Source: Lichenostomus cassidix (lineage: Eukaryota; Chordata; Aves; Passeriformes; Meliphagidae). Taken from it: a stretch of 64,000 nucleotides of DNA. The notes below the pieces were generated by a model, which worked only from the letters and a program-made list of their open reading frames with translations, was not told the DNA's origin and did no database searches. A program made the position numbers and the translations under genes. This document shows positions 22,203-34,476 of this stretch, in pieces (position 1 is the stretch's first letter; each line of letters opens with the position of its first letter). The stretch spans positions 55,502,491-55,566,490 of the forward strand of contig CM039182.1 in assembly GCA_008360975.2 (NCBI GenBank). Reading direction: 5' to 3'.

Positions 22203-25200
22203 TCCTGTGATAATTTTGGTCACATGAAAGGAGGAAGGGGGTCTTTGGATATCTGTGGTGATTGTTTGGCTTAAAAATACCCCAACATTTTCCCCCTAAG
22301 ATATAACGTGCAGTGGGTCTTCAGGCAAGGAGGTCTCAATCAGTATGACCTTCCTATTGCAGAGCACCCCAATTTGTGAGGAAGTTCTTCCGCACAAATT
22401 AACGTATGTACATCAGATCTCCCACTTCTGTAAGTCCTGTGAGACTCTCAGCAAAACAACTGCTATTGTTACCATTATTTAGCTCAATTAAAAAATACCT
22501 CTTTTTGTCTATGATGTTAAAATGGCAGGTGAACGATAGTTCTGTGTCCTATACTTCCAACTTCTTTCATAGTAATGGTAGCCAAAAAGAAAGTCTGATC
22601 AAAACCACAACTCATTTACTCTGCAAGAGAGGTACTGATGCAGTCTAAAATTCTCTCTGCTTTCATATTGATTAAATTATAGTAGTGGAAGAATAAGGAG
22701 GATTGTACCTGTTGACAGCTTTAAGATGAATGACCAGGTTTGATCAGTTGGCATGAGTGGCTAAAACATTTAATATAATTCCAATAATGATACCTAAATT
22801 GTAGCCTAAATTTACAAATCTGTATTCTTCTACGTATTGCCTAGCTCCAAGCACCTGGACATGCCATTAACATTGCTGCACATTCTCCATGGGTTCCTCC
22901 TGCTCTACCTCCTCTGCTACATTTGGGTGTAAAAGTAACACTGAACTTTTAAATAACCCCTCAGAACTAGTGTGCACTGCCAGTCCCCTCTCCTGGTACA
23001 CATACTCATTGTGAACTTGTTCTGTAAGGTGAACACAGTATCAAGGGTGTTCCTTCCAGGAGCTCCTCTTCTTTCCTAGTAGGACATATGTCCATTGCCC
23101 AGCAGACTCAAAAAAGCAGTTTACGCTTGTAGGACTTACAGTTGCCATAAACACTCTCTTGGAAGATGCAGATTTTTTTTAGCCTTAACTAATGAGCATT
23201 CTTTGTTTCAACAGTGTTATATTTTTTTGCTGGGCCAAGAGTATTTGCAACACCAGTATTTTTATGCCTTCCACCTTGCCTGCTACTCCTCCATACCCAG
23301 TAATAACCATCGTCTTCAGCACTGCAAAAACCCCACTATTTTTTTTTTTGCACCCTTGGTTTTCCAGCCGTAACTGTAGTCTCAAGACCAGGTCTGTAGA
23401 ATACATTCCAGAGTCTTGGTCTTGTTGCTTCCACAGTAATTATGCTGTGATAATTAGTAATTATGGTCTAACAGTACAGTCTTTATTTAGTTTTCAATCT
23501 TCTGCTTTTTATTTGAAACATCAAACAAAATCACAAGCTTGTAGGACAACTATTATTAGTCCTACAAATTGCCATGTCCCCCACAGCTGTGTGTAAAGGG
23601 TGCTTCCCCACAACCAACATTCTCAGAATGAAACCTGAAATTCAGTTCATGGCCCTGGCTCATGTGGTCTTCTATGAAAAGCCCGTCGGACTCAGGCTGC
23701 CCAATCATGTCTCATAAGGATTACTGTAAAACACTCAGCTCTCCTTCTGTGACAGTCTGGCTTTTTAGCCCCAAGATGGCCCAGACCACTGTTGTAGCAT
23801 ATACCACACGTAGGGTTACTACCCATGGCAGCAAAATTAAAGCATTTTATAGGATTTCTGAGTGCAAATGTCTGTTCTCTCATTCCCATAATAAGAGTGA
23901 GGAATTTGTCCTGGGGTTTCCCTCCCTGCATATTCAGACAATAGTACTTGTCTTTTCTGTTGCCCTGTAAATATCAGAAGTCGAGCCACAATTCTACTGG
24001 GCTGCACAACAAATAGAAAGTCATTAGGACAATGCAAAATAGGAGCAGTCTTTTGAATTTGTTAATTCTAGAATTGGGCCCATCTGCATTGAAAACCACA
24101 CAAGCTGTTGCACAACCACTGTGCCTGGCCTTAGATTTAAAATTTCAATACATTAAAATCACATGGAGTTTATCAATACTGGTCTAAATATTATTATCTT
24201 TTGTAAGCCATTACAACAACAGGAATGTATGAATGAAGATGTTTAGTGAAAGGAACAGTATCTCACAGAGCATAACAGAGGATCCATTCTGTCATCTCTG
24301 GCTGCTCTGCAGGAATAGAATGGAATTTATAACTACAGTGAGAGGACAAGTGGTAATCAACAAGAATTCACTGGTCCCCCTAGTATTCACTGGTCATAAG
24401 GATGAACAAAATTTTCCCACTAAGTGACATTTTGTTTGTTTGATTATTTGTTTTGTTTTTGTTGGGTTTTTTTTGTTTTTTTTTTTTGTTTTTGTTTTGT
24501 TTTGGTTTGGTTTTTGGGTTTTTTTTGTTTGTTTCTTGATAGGTTGTAACTCCATGCTATTACCTGACATGCTGTCCACCTTAAAACCAGGAAGTCTTCT
24601 AGTACTTGACCCAAGAAGCACTTTGTGTTTCTTCTGGGCTAATCTGTCGGAAGAACACAGAGCCCACTGCAAAACGATCTTCTAAAATCCCCTGAATTGT
24701 CAATGTATCACATTCCCATCCACTCCTCTGCGACTAAGCTTACATTTTGAGGCAGGCCAGACTCTGGTTGAGCGCCCACCTCACATTTGGCGAGGGAGGT
24801 AGGTTTCACCAATGGTGCCTCATTGAAGTGTACCAAACATCATGGTACTCTCCAATGTACCTCTGAGCCTGGAGGAACAGATCATCCCAATCTTTTCCCT
24901 CTCCCCATTGCCTACCATGCAAAAAGCTTCTTCACCTTTGGCGCAGTCATGAACTTCAAGCATAATTCACCCATATTTCTCCATTCACCAAAGTCTTCAG
25001 TCATTAGTTCATGCTTGCCTACATCTCCCATTCTTATTTCAAGCAATTTTGCCCTTCAGTGTGCCACCAGAATGTCCGCCCACACTTCCCAAATGCCTGG
25101 GCCAGCTTAATTTGTTTTTGAAATCTATTGCTTGTTGCTGTCCTGACTGCATTACGCTCAGGAATAATACTGACTGTATGCATCCCTTTCCTCACCTTGT

Positions 25201-25885
25201 CCTGCTCTTTTCTCATCACTGTGAGACTATTTTGTCCCAGAAACAGAGCAAAGCCTGTTTTTTGGCCCTTTTAGCAGAAAATGCCAGAGCAACACTTACT
25301 GCATTCCATGTCACTACCATATCTGAATACCTCATGAACTTCTGGGCTGCTGGACTGACAGTGCCTTCATTCCTGAGAACATATGCTACCCCTTCCGCTT
25401 TCTTATTCCCTTATTTCAGCCCAAACTGCTTTTTCCTGGCTGTCTTACACCCTTGGACCTATTCTGGGGAAGCTAAGCTCAACAGTAGCATACATTCAAC
25501 TCCAGACCAGTTTCCAGTATCATTAATCTACAGTGGTAGAGATGTATGCTACCTTCCTTACTACCTTCATATTTTCAAGGATAAAGAAATCAATCATCCC
25601 CATACCCTTCCTGTGTTCTCTATCCTTTTGGCAATCCGTATGACAAAAGGCTGCCAAGTGTAACATAATCTTCCAGGAACTCGGGCATTAAAACCACCAG
25701 TCCATGAATCCATGGCTTTTTCTCTCTTCTGCCCAATCTGTTTTCCTAAAACTCCTCCTGTCACAGATTCACATGGGCCCATACTCCCACTCTGCACCTG
25801 CGATGGCCAAACTTCCTACCTAGTAACAACCACAGAGTCTAGTACCTAGAGCAAGTCCTGGGTTGCAATATAGATGGATTTAAGT
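22203..25885. other. Unassigned stretch with several unrecognised open frames
   Basis: Frames of 134 codons (23192-23596, plus), 107 codons (24787-25110, plus) and 204 codons (25049-25663, plus) occur close together, and shorter minus frames overlap them. I recognise none. The stretch lies between ERV-derived sequences and may be a decayed ERV interior. One minus frame (23692-23931) has a Cys-x2-Cys...His...Cys pattern, but its spacing is wrong for a retroviral zinc knuckle. No splice-bounded exon was found. Confidence 0.35.
24424..24540. repeat. T/G low-complexity tract
   Basis: Long runs of T are broken by single or double G (tttgtttgttt, ttttgttttggtttgg). The plus and minus open frames across it are composition artefacts. 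Confidence 0.95.
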
Positions 25886-25899
25886 ATTCTATTACCACC

Positions 25900-26400
25900 A
25901 GCTGTGGGCCGTTAGCTGCTATCACCTGCTAATGACCCACTCCGGATGACACGCAATGGGCCATCCATTAGCTGTTACCAGCTGCTAATGACCCACCCCG
26001 CATGACAAGCAATGGGCCATCAGGGACCCACCGTGTGACTCATGGACTTATCTCATCCCATTGTGGGATGCTCTGCCCTGGAGGGAGGAGCCAGGTGTTC
26101 CCACCTGGATATAACCTGGCCTTGGAACTGCCTGAGCTAGCCCTGTCTACTGGGTTCCCAGAGGACAAGAGCTACCACTTGATCTTCAGCTGGAGACTAG
26201 ACCTTCACAGGATCACTGCTTCAACTGGACTACTTCAGTTGGACTGCTACTACCACCCTAACAGGGTGTTAGGTTGTATCTGACTTTGTCAGTGCTTTTT
26301 CCTTGTATTATTTCACTTATTTTTACTTTCAATCTTAACTTGTGATCTCCCACTGGTTTGTTTTCAAACCAATACACAAGTAAAGAACATTACTGACATT
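25900..26400 (+). mobile_element. ERV LTR fragment with duplicated U3 block
   Basis: The layout suggests an LTR: two 56-bp direct repeats at the left, then a GATATAA TATA-like site near 26108, then 'ctaacagggtgttaggttgt' and a T-rich end. It resembles avian ERVL-type LTRs by eye. Clear TG/CA ends and target duplications were not found, so limits are approximate. Confidence 0.5.
25911..26022. repeat. Two tandem copies of a 56-bp unit
   Basis: Units 25911-25966 and 25967-26022 share the core 'ctgctaatgacccac' and 'gcaatgggccatc'. Their position upstream of a TATA-like site is typical of duplicated enhancer blocks in LTR U3 regions. Confidence 0.85.
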
Positions 26401-27689
26401 ACTAGTGGACTGAATTTGAACTGAACAACCAAAAAGGAATAGCGAGTGTGCTACGGAGTAATTCCAAAATTGCACTCCTCAGATCTGACATTAGTAGAAA
26501 AAAGGGAAAGTCTTAGCTCTAAATAGTTGCATAGTTGTCAAGTAGTTTTTATTGATCGTAGTTTCTTTCACACAAGTATATTTTCAATTTATAGATTTGG
26601 ATAATGTTTTGAAAAATGTTTTACGGGGTAGCAATTTTTAGTTTATATTCATGTGAAGAGGAACACATCTGCCACTACACTATTTTGCAAATCCTTTTGC
26701 TTCTGAAAACAAGCCTTTTTATAACTTTGTGATACAGATGGTAAGATGCCCACTCCACAGAATGAAATGACCTTGCGCCAATAAGTTTTTGATGACAGAA
26801 ATTATTTGGCCATTAAAAGCATGTCCTCATTAAGGAATTAAATACTGGGTAACACTTAAAGAATGCTTTATTAATATCAGAGTAACAAGAGTTCTCCCTT
26901 CAAGCCAGTGTGTTTCTAAAGTATTTCAATTTTATACATTCTTTGATGCAAAAGGAATCTGTTATGAAGCACTGAAATAATTTTTTCATTCACTTAGAAT
27001 AAATAAATGTTAAAATTTGCAGCTTTTATAGTTATCCCCCAAATTAGTTTTTGTATTTAACTATACTTGTCTGAATCTGCAAACACTGTGGTAACTGAAG
27101 AATTACAGCCTTATCATAACTAAGTTACAACATTGCATATGCAGCTTGTAAGGTCCTAGGAAAATATGAAAATTTGGTTTCCCTTCATTCACTCCTTTCT
27201 GTTCTACCAGAAGATATTTTACCCATAAATGGGTAAAAACTACTGAAGGGTAAACATTAGAAGAGTACAAAAGCTGTATCAGAATAACCAACAACAACAA
27301 CAGATTAGGAATAAAAGATAAGCTTTCAAATTTGGAATAAAACAACCATTGAGAAGCTATTAACATTGAACACTTCAAAGTGCCTGCAGAATTACCTCTT
27401 TTATCAATTAACAAATCACGATCTTTTTTGAAAATACATAATTTCCACAGATATGAACATATGATTTCTGGAGACTGTTTGCCACATTCAAAAAGGTGAA
27501 TAAAAAGACTAAGATGTTAATGAGAATCAATAGCCTTTTCAAAAGGGAACTCAGGGAGATCAAGACAACCCAGCAAAGACATACAGAGAACTTGACTAAT
27601 GCACCTCTACATACACCTTTGACAGCTAACATTGTATGCAGAAAAAGAAGTGCTAAAGCTCAAGGACAAAACTGAGTCAAAAGCATGGC
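26401..27689. other. Intergenic AT-rich DNA
   Basis: No gene, RNA or clear repeat was recognised. Confidence 0.4.
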
Positions 27690-28430
27690 TGAACCTGGCC
27701 ATGAATTGGAGGATCATATTGGCTGGAAGAGACTTCAGGGTGGTAATGGGGTCCAATTTCCTGCTCCAAGCATGTCCAGTCAAAGAAGGTTGTTCAGGAT
27801 CTCATATAGTTGAGCTCTTAATGTCTTCATAGAAGACAATTCCGTAACATATCTGAGCAAACTCATCCTGTATTTTACCACCTTCCTTGTAAAAGTGTGT
27901 ATCAAGTAACAATTTCTCATGTTTCAACTTCTATTTCTCCTCATCCTTTTACAGTACATACTGGGTCTGTCTTCTCTATACGTCCTACTAGGTATCTGTG
28001 GACAGCAACAATATTTCACTATTCTCTTTCCTGAGGCTGAACAAATCCAGTGCCTTCAACCTCTCCATTATGTCACACCACGTACTCCTGTCTCCTGACC
28101 AACTTGATGGTCTTCTGTTTGACTTGTTTCAGTCAAGGTCTTTCTTGTACTGGGGAGCCTGCAGCTGGAGCCAGTATGATACAAGTCATCTCTCAAGTGC
28201 TGAATAGAGGAGAGTAATGACTTCCCCAGCAGAGTACATGGCTGGCTTTGCCACAAGGCGCACTGCTAACTCACAGTTAACTCACTTTCTACCAGGATCC
28301 CCTGTCACTCAGGTCTTTTTACATAAAGCTGCTATCTAGACAATGAACTCCAGCCTGTACGATTGCATCAGGTTATTCCATTTCAGGTGCATGGCTTTGT
28401 ACACATTTAGGCTGAAGATTAAAACAATTT
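27690..28430. repeat. Diverged CR1-like LINE sequence
   Basis: 27700-27790 resembles the CR1 tail ('ggaagagacttcagggtgg', 'ccaatttcctgctccaagca'). 28020-28070 resembles the conserved CR1 3' untranslated block ('ctgaggctgaacaaatccag', 'ttcaacctctccatt'). The copy is old and patchy, and orientation is probably minus. Confidence 0.6.
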
Positions 28431-31400
28431 CTCATGGGCAGAACTAGAAAAAACAGGAAAACCATGGACTATAAAGTTGACTTCATATGGGGCTTTATCA
28501 GTTCTTAGTAAGTACATTACTCATTAAGTAATTGGATGTCAGCTGACAGCGAAGACATAGCACTCCTTAAATGCCTAATAGTTATCAAAAGTACACCTTA
28601 TATAAAAATTACTGAATTCTTCGATATTTCAATCCAATACCTGTTTAATCACTACCTACTTCAATAGAATATAATTAAAATTGCATAAGATTTTGATTGA
28701 AGCTGCTGAACTGTCTTTCCTAAGTAATTACACTTAACTAGAAACTTTGGCACTTATTTATTTGATGCTGAAATACTGAATTTAAACACCAACCTGAATC
28801 ACTACTTACCAGGGAGTTACTGCACTGCCTGAAGATTTTAATTAACACTTCCTGAAACAGCATTTCTTAGTAAGAGATATCTAAATTACTGGGTAAGCAG
28901 TAAATTCTGAAAATTCCTTGATTTGCTTGTTAAAAAAAAAGATAAGCTGTCTACTTGCCTGGAATGGACTGAATGTACTTTACTGACTGTATTGTTTCAT
29001 AGGTGACTATCCAACACACAATGGTTTTCACCACAACTTTTATTTTCTAGAACTTAGTTTTGTGAATAATACTCCCAAGTAAAACATGCTAAGTTACCCT
29101 ACATACACATTTTGAAAGATAGCCTTTCGACTAGCATATAAAAAGTGTTCTATTAAGAGAAATTTTTCATGTGGAAAATGTTTTTTTAGTTTCTTACATT
29201 TCCTTACAAATTAAGCCCTCTAGTTCTTTGACTGGAATACATTTTCTACGCTTAAAGGGAATAAATTTGAATGTAGCAAGATAATTAGATACTGGAGTAA
29301 GTGCACACTAGATCCATCAGAAAATTGAATCATTTACTAGGGGGCAGTTCCTGAACAGTTCACAAAAAATAAAGTTGTGAGGGGCAAGCATAGCAGAGCT
29401 CTACATAACAGGCATATTTTGTCCCTACTTCTTTCACTGAAAAGAGCTCCCAAGAAGGCAACAGCAGCTCGTAATGACAGCTAAACTGATTTAAATACCT
29501 GAAAGGTGGTATGCCTTGATCTGTGCTCTTAAAAAGATTCTTTCAGTGGTAAAAATAATTTTCTGTTGTGAAAGAGACATGTATTTTCCACAGAAGTTTT
29601 AATTAGACACCCTGACATAAAAATGTAACAAAAATACAGTGCTCAAAACAGTAGCTCAATGGATAACAGCAAAAATTCCCAGGATCCTTCTGGGACCTTG
29701 CTTCTCATAGACAGCATGAACATGGTCTCTCCATTGGCTCAAGACGCTGCACTACTTCCTTCAAATATCCTGAGATGACAAAGACTAAGAAACCTGGTCT
29801 AAAGCTCAGGCACATACAAGATATGGCCTCTCTACATATACCCTTTCTAATGGCTCTAACATTCTGGTTTATGGTTAAATAACAAGTACACAGACGTAAA
29901 ATTCAACCATCTGAGGAATTCAGCATTACAGTAAAGGATGAGAACAGCACTTGTTAAGTATGAAGGCTTCCGGGAATACAGCATCTACAAAGGTTAAAAT
30001 AATTGAAATCCAACATTTGAACAATAGTATGCATCTAAGCCTATTTCCAAATATGGACAAGTGAACAGAAAGCAAAACTGATTGTCTGCGCTGCTGCCAT
30101 TTGCACACACTGATAAGGAAGACATATTTGGTCTCCCTCTAGTCCATGAGAGACCTGAAATACAAGTGTTCTTTCCAGACAAAGATTTCTACTTAACATG
30201 TTTTACACTGCTTCTATATCTGCAACCTGTCATTTTCAACCTCCAAAAATATCCTGAAAGTCCAAACTTCAAGGCAGTTGAGGTAGCAAGATATAAGGTT
30301 TTCAGCTGTCTTTCAAGGCACTTCAATCTCTGATCACTTCCTGGATTTCTGTGAGCCATCTTGAACTACATCTAAAATATCAGACCAGGCTTTTACTGAA
30401 ATGCGGGACCTCGTTTAAAAGTTTCTGGAGGAGCCAGTTCAAATTATTTCAAACTTCTGATTTTTAGACTGCTTGCTTTTTGAGTCTTCCTGTCACTTTC
30501 TAAGCTGTGATTGCAAAGTTTTTACATCATCCTTCCACCCCCCATTTATCATCCTGAATTTGTTATACCTAACGCCCACAGGGACTTTAAAGTTACATTA
30601 ATCCTCTCTTCCCCTCCCCCCACTTGCCTTACAGTCACTATTACAACCGAATGGTGAAAAAACAAAAATGAACGGACCATAAGTTAAAATAATAGATTTT
30701 ATTGCCAAATAGCATTTAGGCTGACATAATAAAGGGTTTTTCATATAACCAAAATGTACATTTCTATCCAGAATCATCTCTCCTGTACTTCTGAATTCCA
30801 AGAAGGCAGCACACTCTCAAATTCCAAATTTACTTGCTTCATTCTCCACACAGCATTCATTTAAAAATCACTTCAAATCCAGGAAATCTCACGTTTTATT
30901 TCAAAATTTGAGGAAAAGGACTTCCCAAATGTCCGTTAAATCTTTACTGTTTCTCTCTGATGTCTGAGTCTTCCAGCTCTGGAATACCAAGATGAAGTTT
31001 GCAAACAATTCCAGAGCACTGAACTTCAAATTTAGATTTATTTTGGATTTATAAAGGAAGTAATTTTATATCAGTAACTTGAAAAAAATCAAGTTAAATA
31101 TAAATCTTTCAACAAATAACAAATGTTGTAGAAAAATTTTACTTTGCTAATTTCATTATGAGGCAGATACTGTAAAAACTGCCACAGAAACAGTGATATT
31201 GAAGTCTACTTATGCATCTTATATAATTTTATGTTAAACCCGAACACTGAATATTCAGAGCACTTTAAATATGTTAGACTACACAGACAGGCAAGAGCAC
31301 AGTCCAAATGCCAAACTATCAGCCTGTTTTAAACACAATTTTAAAAGCATTTCATGAAGTTGCATGAATTCCAACTGGTATCACATAACTTATTCCGAAA

Positions 31401-34035
31401 GATGCTTATTGCAAAGTACTTTCTGCAAATAAATTTACAGGAAACAATATTATTCTTTAGGCTGTGGAAAATTGCTAGCATATCAAAGCTGAAATCATAA
31501 ATTACAGTGATGTCAACAGGATTTTTGTCACTGACTTCACTGATGCAGATTTCTTTTATCCACTTATTTTTCTATTACATAAAACATGTAAAGGCCAGCT
31601 CAGATTTTAAAAAAAAAACTGTTCGAAAAGTATTTCCATGAGGCACACGTGCAATATGAAGATAAGTTATCACATATATAAAAACTCCAGTTTTATTACT
31701 ATTCATATGAAAGCCACTGATACATTGCAGCAAAAGCAAACCAAAACACAGACGACAGCACCACTAGTTAGCCTTTGCTGAATTCTTTCTTAAGGCTATG
31801 TAGCTGAATCCCAGGGAAAAACTACTTTCATGGGTAAACATATGGTATCATATTTTTAACCAAGTTAATAAAATGCATTCACAAAAAAGATTTCGTACCT
31901 GTGACTTGCTTTATAACTACAGGTATGCCCCAATAGCTATGATTTAGAAATGTCTAACATACATATCTATAAAAATGTTTTAACATTCTCATAGTTAAGA
32001 GGCAGGTGGCAAGAAGTATGACTTCTCGGTATGAACAGACTTGGTAATTATTAATCTTAGCTTGAGAAACTGAGATTACCTCCATTTTCTTATCATAAGT
32101 ACTGGCAAATTGACTGCTGAAGTGAGTCCGACCAAAGCTCTCATTTTTATGTTAATACCATAATCTGATAAAAATTCCACTAAGCAGAGCTAGAAGTAAC
32201 GCTACAAAACCTTTTAGTTTTAAAATTTCTGATCAGAGATGCAAATATGATGCGTTTGGCTATTCATGTGAAACTCTGAAAAGTTAGTAGGCTTCAGCTT
32301 TATTCTATTTATTATCAACTAAATCACTTTGGTTTTCTGTAATGTTAGATTTACCTACAGTAAACCAACCATGCATGCTCCAGTATACATGCATCTGATT
32401 CAGTTCACTGGACATGCGTGCTGACTCTTGTCTAGAACCTACCTTTGCAGCATAACTACATACATTCTTCCTAGAGGTCTTACTAGCTTGAAATCAGTGC
32501 TATATTAACACAGCTCTGAGTTTCAAAACCAGAAATAGTCTTTGTTTGGCCACATTGAGTCAGCACTTGTCTGCAAGCACTGCTACAGATACAGTCCTCA
32601 CAATGAAAGAATTGAAGAAATACATTCCTGGAAAGATGCTGAGTAACTTATTTCTTCAGCTGAACTTAGGAGTATATCTTGTAGAATCAAACAATAATTT
32701 GCTTAAGAAATTAAAGGCAACATAAAACATAAAACAAATTTAAATCACTAAATACAAATTAAAAGCCTAAATGCTCTTGAAGGTACCTGTTTTACCTGAA
32801 ACACTTCAAATGCTTCAAAACATTTAAGACTGCATTTTTAAAAATGTGAAATAATAAACTCCTACAAAAATAAACAATAATAGCATGCATTTTAATATTT
32901 TAAAAACTGGGGGCACAGATATGGTCTGTGAGACTTCTACTTGTTCTTCCATGTTTCATGAGCTGTTCAATTGAAATGTAGCCACGGAATACTTCATAGT
33001 TAAGGCTCAGGGTCATATGATAACTTTAAGAGAATCTAAGCATGAATAATTGCCTTCCACTTTTTGGCAACAAATCTCACACCGTATCGTAGTGAGCTGG
33101 CTTTTTACAATAGATAACAACAGACGACCAAGTCTTCTACTAGATCTGTTTCTTCTTCATGCTAAGTCTGTTTCTAGCAGCAGCCTCTGATGCTGTACAG
33201 GGGACTCACCTTTAGTGCTACACATAGCAGCCACACGGAACAAGAAACAGAGTGCATCAGTGTCAGCGTTCCAAAAGCTAGTAATACGAAAAACCTTCTC
33301 CTCAGGAGAACAGATACTACTCAAATTCAGAGCTGTACCATCTCTTCTGATCAGACCTACAGTCTCCTCTCCCAGAGAGCTACTCACCTATCTTAAATCA
33401 AGATCTGGAAACAATTCACCATCATGAAACCATTGTGGAGTCTTTCAGTGTTTTAAGTGTCATCCCATTTTGTTAATGGTATTTCCCATAAAAATAGTAT
33501 TCCAAATTCATAACATACTTAAACCAAACTTCACACGTTCATCTTAAGCTTGCACATTACAGAAAAGAATATAAACCACAATAAAACCATGCACAGAACA
33601 CCAAAATAATATATAAACTCTGATTTTGCTCAAGGTTTTCAATAACGTAGTAGTAGCAGTAGTAGTAGTACTAGTAATCTCATGTTGTGGGGTTGGTTTT
33701 GTTGTTGTTTGGTTTGGGTTTTTTCCTTTGTTTTTGCTTGTTTTTCATCAGATTTCAGATAGAGTAAGTCTTAATTTCCCACGTTCTCCAAAATTGGTTC
33801 TTCAGATTCCTAAGCAAGTCTGTGCTCTTAATAGGCATTTATGTATATATTCATACTTAAATTTTGTGTTTCTTTCCATGTAAAAGAGTAATTCGAATTC
33901 TCAAATTTACCACATTAACACAGAAGTGAATAAAACATGAAAATACTTTAATAATATCCCGATCAGTGTTTTTATCACAGATTATTTCTACTCCATTTTA
34001 AGAAGTGTGAGATTTGTCAAAATAAATCTTTGACA
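28431..34035. other. AT-rich stretch 3' of NFX1, few repeats
   Basis: No coding exon was recognised. The part nearest 34400 may be NFX1 3' UTR, because several minus-strand AATAAA hexamers exist (for example TTTATT on the plus strand near 30695, 31686, 32306 and 34036). A TAG-rich microsatellite lies at 33647-33677 and a T/G-rich run at 33690-33745. Aquaporin genes, which follow NFX1 in mammals, are not visible. Confidence 0.4.
33647..33677. repeat. (TAG)n microsatellite
   Basis: 'gtagtagtagcagtagtag' continues into 'tagtactagta'. Confidence 0.9.
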
Positions 34036-34041
34036 TTTATT
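34036..34041 (-). terminator. Candidate NFX1 polyadenylation signal
   Basis: TTTATT on the plus strand gives AATAAA on the minus strand 360 bases beyond the NFX1 stop codon. It is the first canonical hexamer after the stop, but longer UTRs ending at later hexamers are equally possible. Confidence 0.35.
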
Positions 34042-34400
34042 GTTGTTCTTAATATTCCAAAAATATATTTGCTTACCACCAATTCTCTTGCTTTAAAGTC
34101 ATCAATGAAAATCTACATTATTCTGACAGCACATTAGATACAAAATTGCACCAAACCCAGATTTAAAAAGCTATACTACTATTAGGTATTATGCAGTTAC
34201 ATAAACTGTTGAAATGCTTAACTTTTTAAACTAGTATATCAATCTAACTTTAGATGTTAAATTATGACTATGTTGAACAACTGATCATTTGACAGATAAA
34301 CAATAAGCACCTCACACAATAACTCAGTATTTTCACCTCTAAGCTTCTGTATCATATCTATGTGATTCTGATTCATCTGAATGATTCTACATCAATCGCT

Positions 34401-34476
34401 TCAGTCCTGGACATCAAAGTAGTCAATTACTGGCTCTTCTCTTAATGGTTTGGATAAAGCACTGTTTCCACTACTC
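34401..34476 (-). CDS. NFX1: NFX1 terminal coding exon
   Basis: The acceptor TTTCAG at the right edge is followed by coding for [24 protein letters not shown] (with the split lysine codon) and TGA (plus TCA, 34401-34403). The final [11 protein letters not shown] is conserved with human NFX1, while the serine-rich start differs from the human NPGSSNLQK segment. Confidence 0.95.

Noticed and set aside
23692..23931. Retroviral nucleocapsid zinc knuckle (CGICYNSGLGHLG region)
   Set aside because: Spacing is Cys-x2-Cys-x6-His-x7-Cys, not the x2-x4-x4 of a knuckle, and there is no neighbouring gag-like sequence.
24394..24685. Plus frame rich in Phe/Val/Gly and minus frame rich in Lys/Thr
   Set aside because: Both are direct translations of a T/G simple-sequence tract.
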